Source of the DNA: CAZXFH01 sp964640055
GTDB taxonomy: Bacteria > Fidelibacterota > UBA2242 > JAFGTP01
Reading direction: 5' to 3'
Length of the DNA: 5,716 nt
NCBI GenBank assembly: GCA_964640055.1
Contig: CAZXFH010000096.1
Span: 1-5,716 of the forward strand
The position numbers and the translations under genes are program-made. Positions within the stretch are counted from its first letter, which is position 1, and every line of letters begins with the position of its first letter. A model generated the notes under the pieces. That model ran no database searches. It was not told the DNA's origin and was given only the letters and a program-made list of their open reading frames with translations. Positions 5,344-5,716 of this stretch are shown one piece after another.

Positions 5344-5495
5344 TAGTAGGTAGTAAGCAGTAGGTAGTAGGTTGTATAAATTTAATTATAATCATTAATA
5401 TATTATATTTATTAATATCATTAAAATATTACCTAAATTAAATAAACTGTAATACTCCATACTCCTTACTCCATACTACCTACTCCATACTACTT
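5344..5495. repeat. inverted heptad arrays around an AT-rich core
   Basis: The left arm has four 7-bp units, AGTAGGT, AGTAAGC, AGTAGGT, AGTAGGT (5345-5372). The right arm has six units of pattern TACTNCN (5453-5494). The arms are complementary in kind: AGTAGGTAGTA (5345-5355, and again 5359-5369) is the exact reverse complement of TACTACCTACT (5474-5484). About 80 bases of nearly pure A/T lie between. It begins about 45 bases after the toxin stop codon and could form a large cruciform or transcript hairpin. Confidence 0.6.
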
Positions 5496-5632
5496 CCCTT
5501 CCTCTGCGTCACAAAGTCTCCATTTCTCCCAATCTCCTCCACACTATGCCCTTTGCTCTCTGCTCCATGCATCCCAAGGTCTCCTAGTCTCACATTCTCC
5601 TCCGCTCTATGCCCTCTGCCCCGTGCTTCCTT
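5496..5632. repeat. CT-rich composite 7/8-bp tandem repeat, copy 3
   Basis: It carries 8-bp units near GTCTCNNN (5516-5539 and 5579-5602) and 7-bp units of pattern TGCYCNN (5547-5574 and 5610-5630). Shared with copy 2 are TCTCCATTTCTCCCAATC (5517-5534) and the segment CTCCACACTATGCCCTTTGC (5537-5556). It has the same orientation as copies 1 and 2 and no coding content. Confidence 0.65.
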
Positions 5633-5652
5633 TAGGATCTAATTTAATTATT

Positions 5653-5716
5653 CAACCCCTCCCGGGGTTGTTCGTCCTGATGGAGTGTACCTGTTTCCCC
5701 CGGATTTCATCCGGCG
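5653..5716. repeat. REP-like paired GC-rich palindromes, cut by the window end
   Basis: CAACCCC-TCCC-GGGGTTG (5653-5670) is a 7-bp hairpin. CCGGAT-TTC-ATCCGG (5700-5714) is a 6-bp hairpin 29 bases later, preceded by CCC whose partner would lie past the window. Two GC-rich palindromes at this spacing resemble REP/BIME-type elements, which RAYT (IS200-like) transposases are associated with. No such transposase is in the window. Together with the two preceding repeats this accounts for the gene-free stretch after 5297. Confidence 0.5.

Overview
The window looks like chromosome from a diderm (Gram-negative) bacterium. Two genes encode secreted beta-barrel-type proteins with cleavable signal peptides and C-terminal phenylalanines. 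Both have purine-rich Shine-Dalgarno sites (GAAAGG, GGAGG), and one has a near-consensus sigma-70 promoter (TTGACA, 17 bp, TATATT). Good Shine-Dalgarno sites and this promoter type argue against a typical Bacteroidota genome. An uncultivated lineage of the wider FCB/Calditrichota kind would fit, but that is a low-confidence inference. There are no rRNA, tRNA or CRISPR features and no complete transposase gene.

Layout, left to right. (1) 169-1767 (+): a Wzi-like outer-membrane barrel protein, with AT-rich heptanucleotide repeats just upstream and an in-frame block of the same repeat family inside its coding sequence. (2) 1776-2467: a small GIY-YIG nuclease gene (1975-2274, +) bracketed by two directly repeated copies of a foldback element that starts TGTCATTGCGAGG and ends GGAATGACA; the right copy carries an extra nested palindrome. 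(3) 2499-2700: AT-rich heptads around a perfect 15-bp hairpin, then a CT-rich 7/8-bp repeat block. (4) 2717-3449 (-): a complete minus-strand unit of promoter, GGAGG site, small secreted barrel-like protein (2785-3375) and intrinsic terminator. (5) 3450-3912: a gene-free stretch with a CRP-like palindrome and a second CT-rich repeat block. (6) 3913-5297 (+): a type IV toxin-antitoxin pair of the AbiE kind, with antitoxin and toxin genes overlapping by 17 bp; the toxin gene is frameshifted at a T6G7 tract. (7) 5298-5716: inverted heptad arrays, a third CT-rich block, and a REP-like pair of GC-rich palindromes cut by the window edge.

The genes do not form one pathway. They are separate units (surface protein, nuclease cassette, secreted protein, toxin-antitoxin module), each separated from the next by repeats. 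The most notable structure is the repeat landscape: several unrelated-looking low-complexity tracts share a 7-bp (sometimes 8-bp) period, sit in every intergenic gap but one, and in one case lie inside a gene. The other points of interest are the repeat-bracketed GIY-YIG gene and the homopolymer-interrupted AbiEii toxin.
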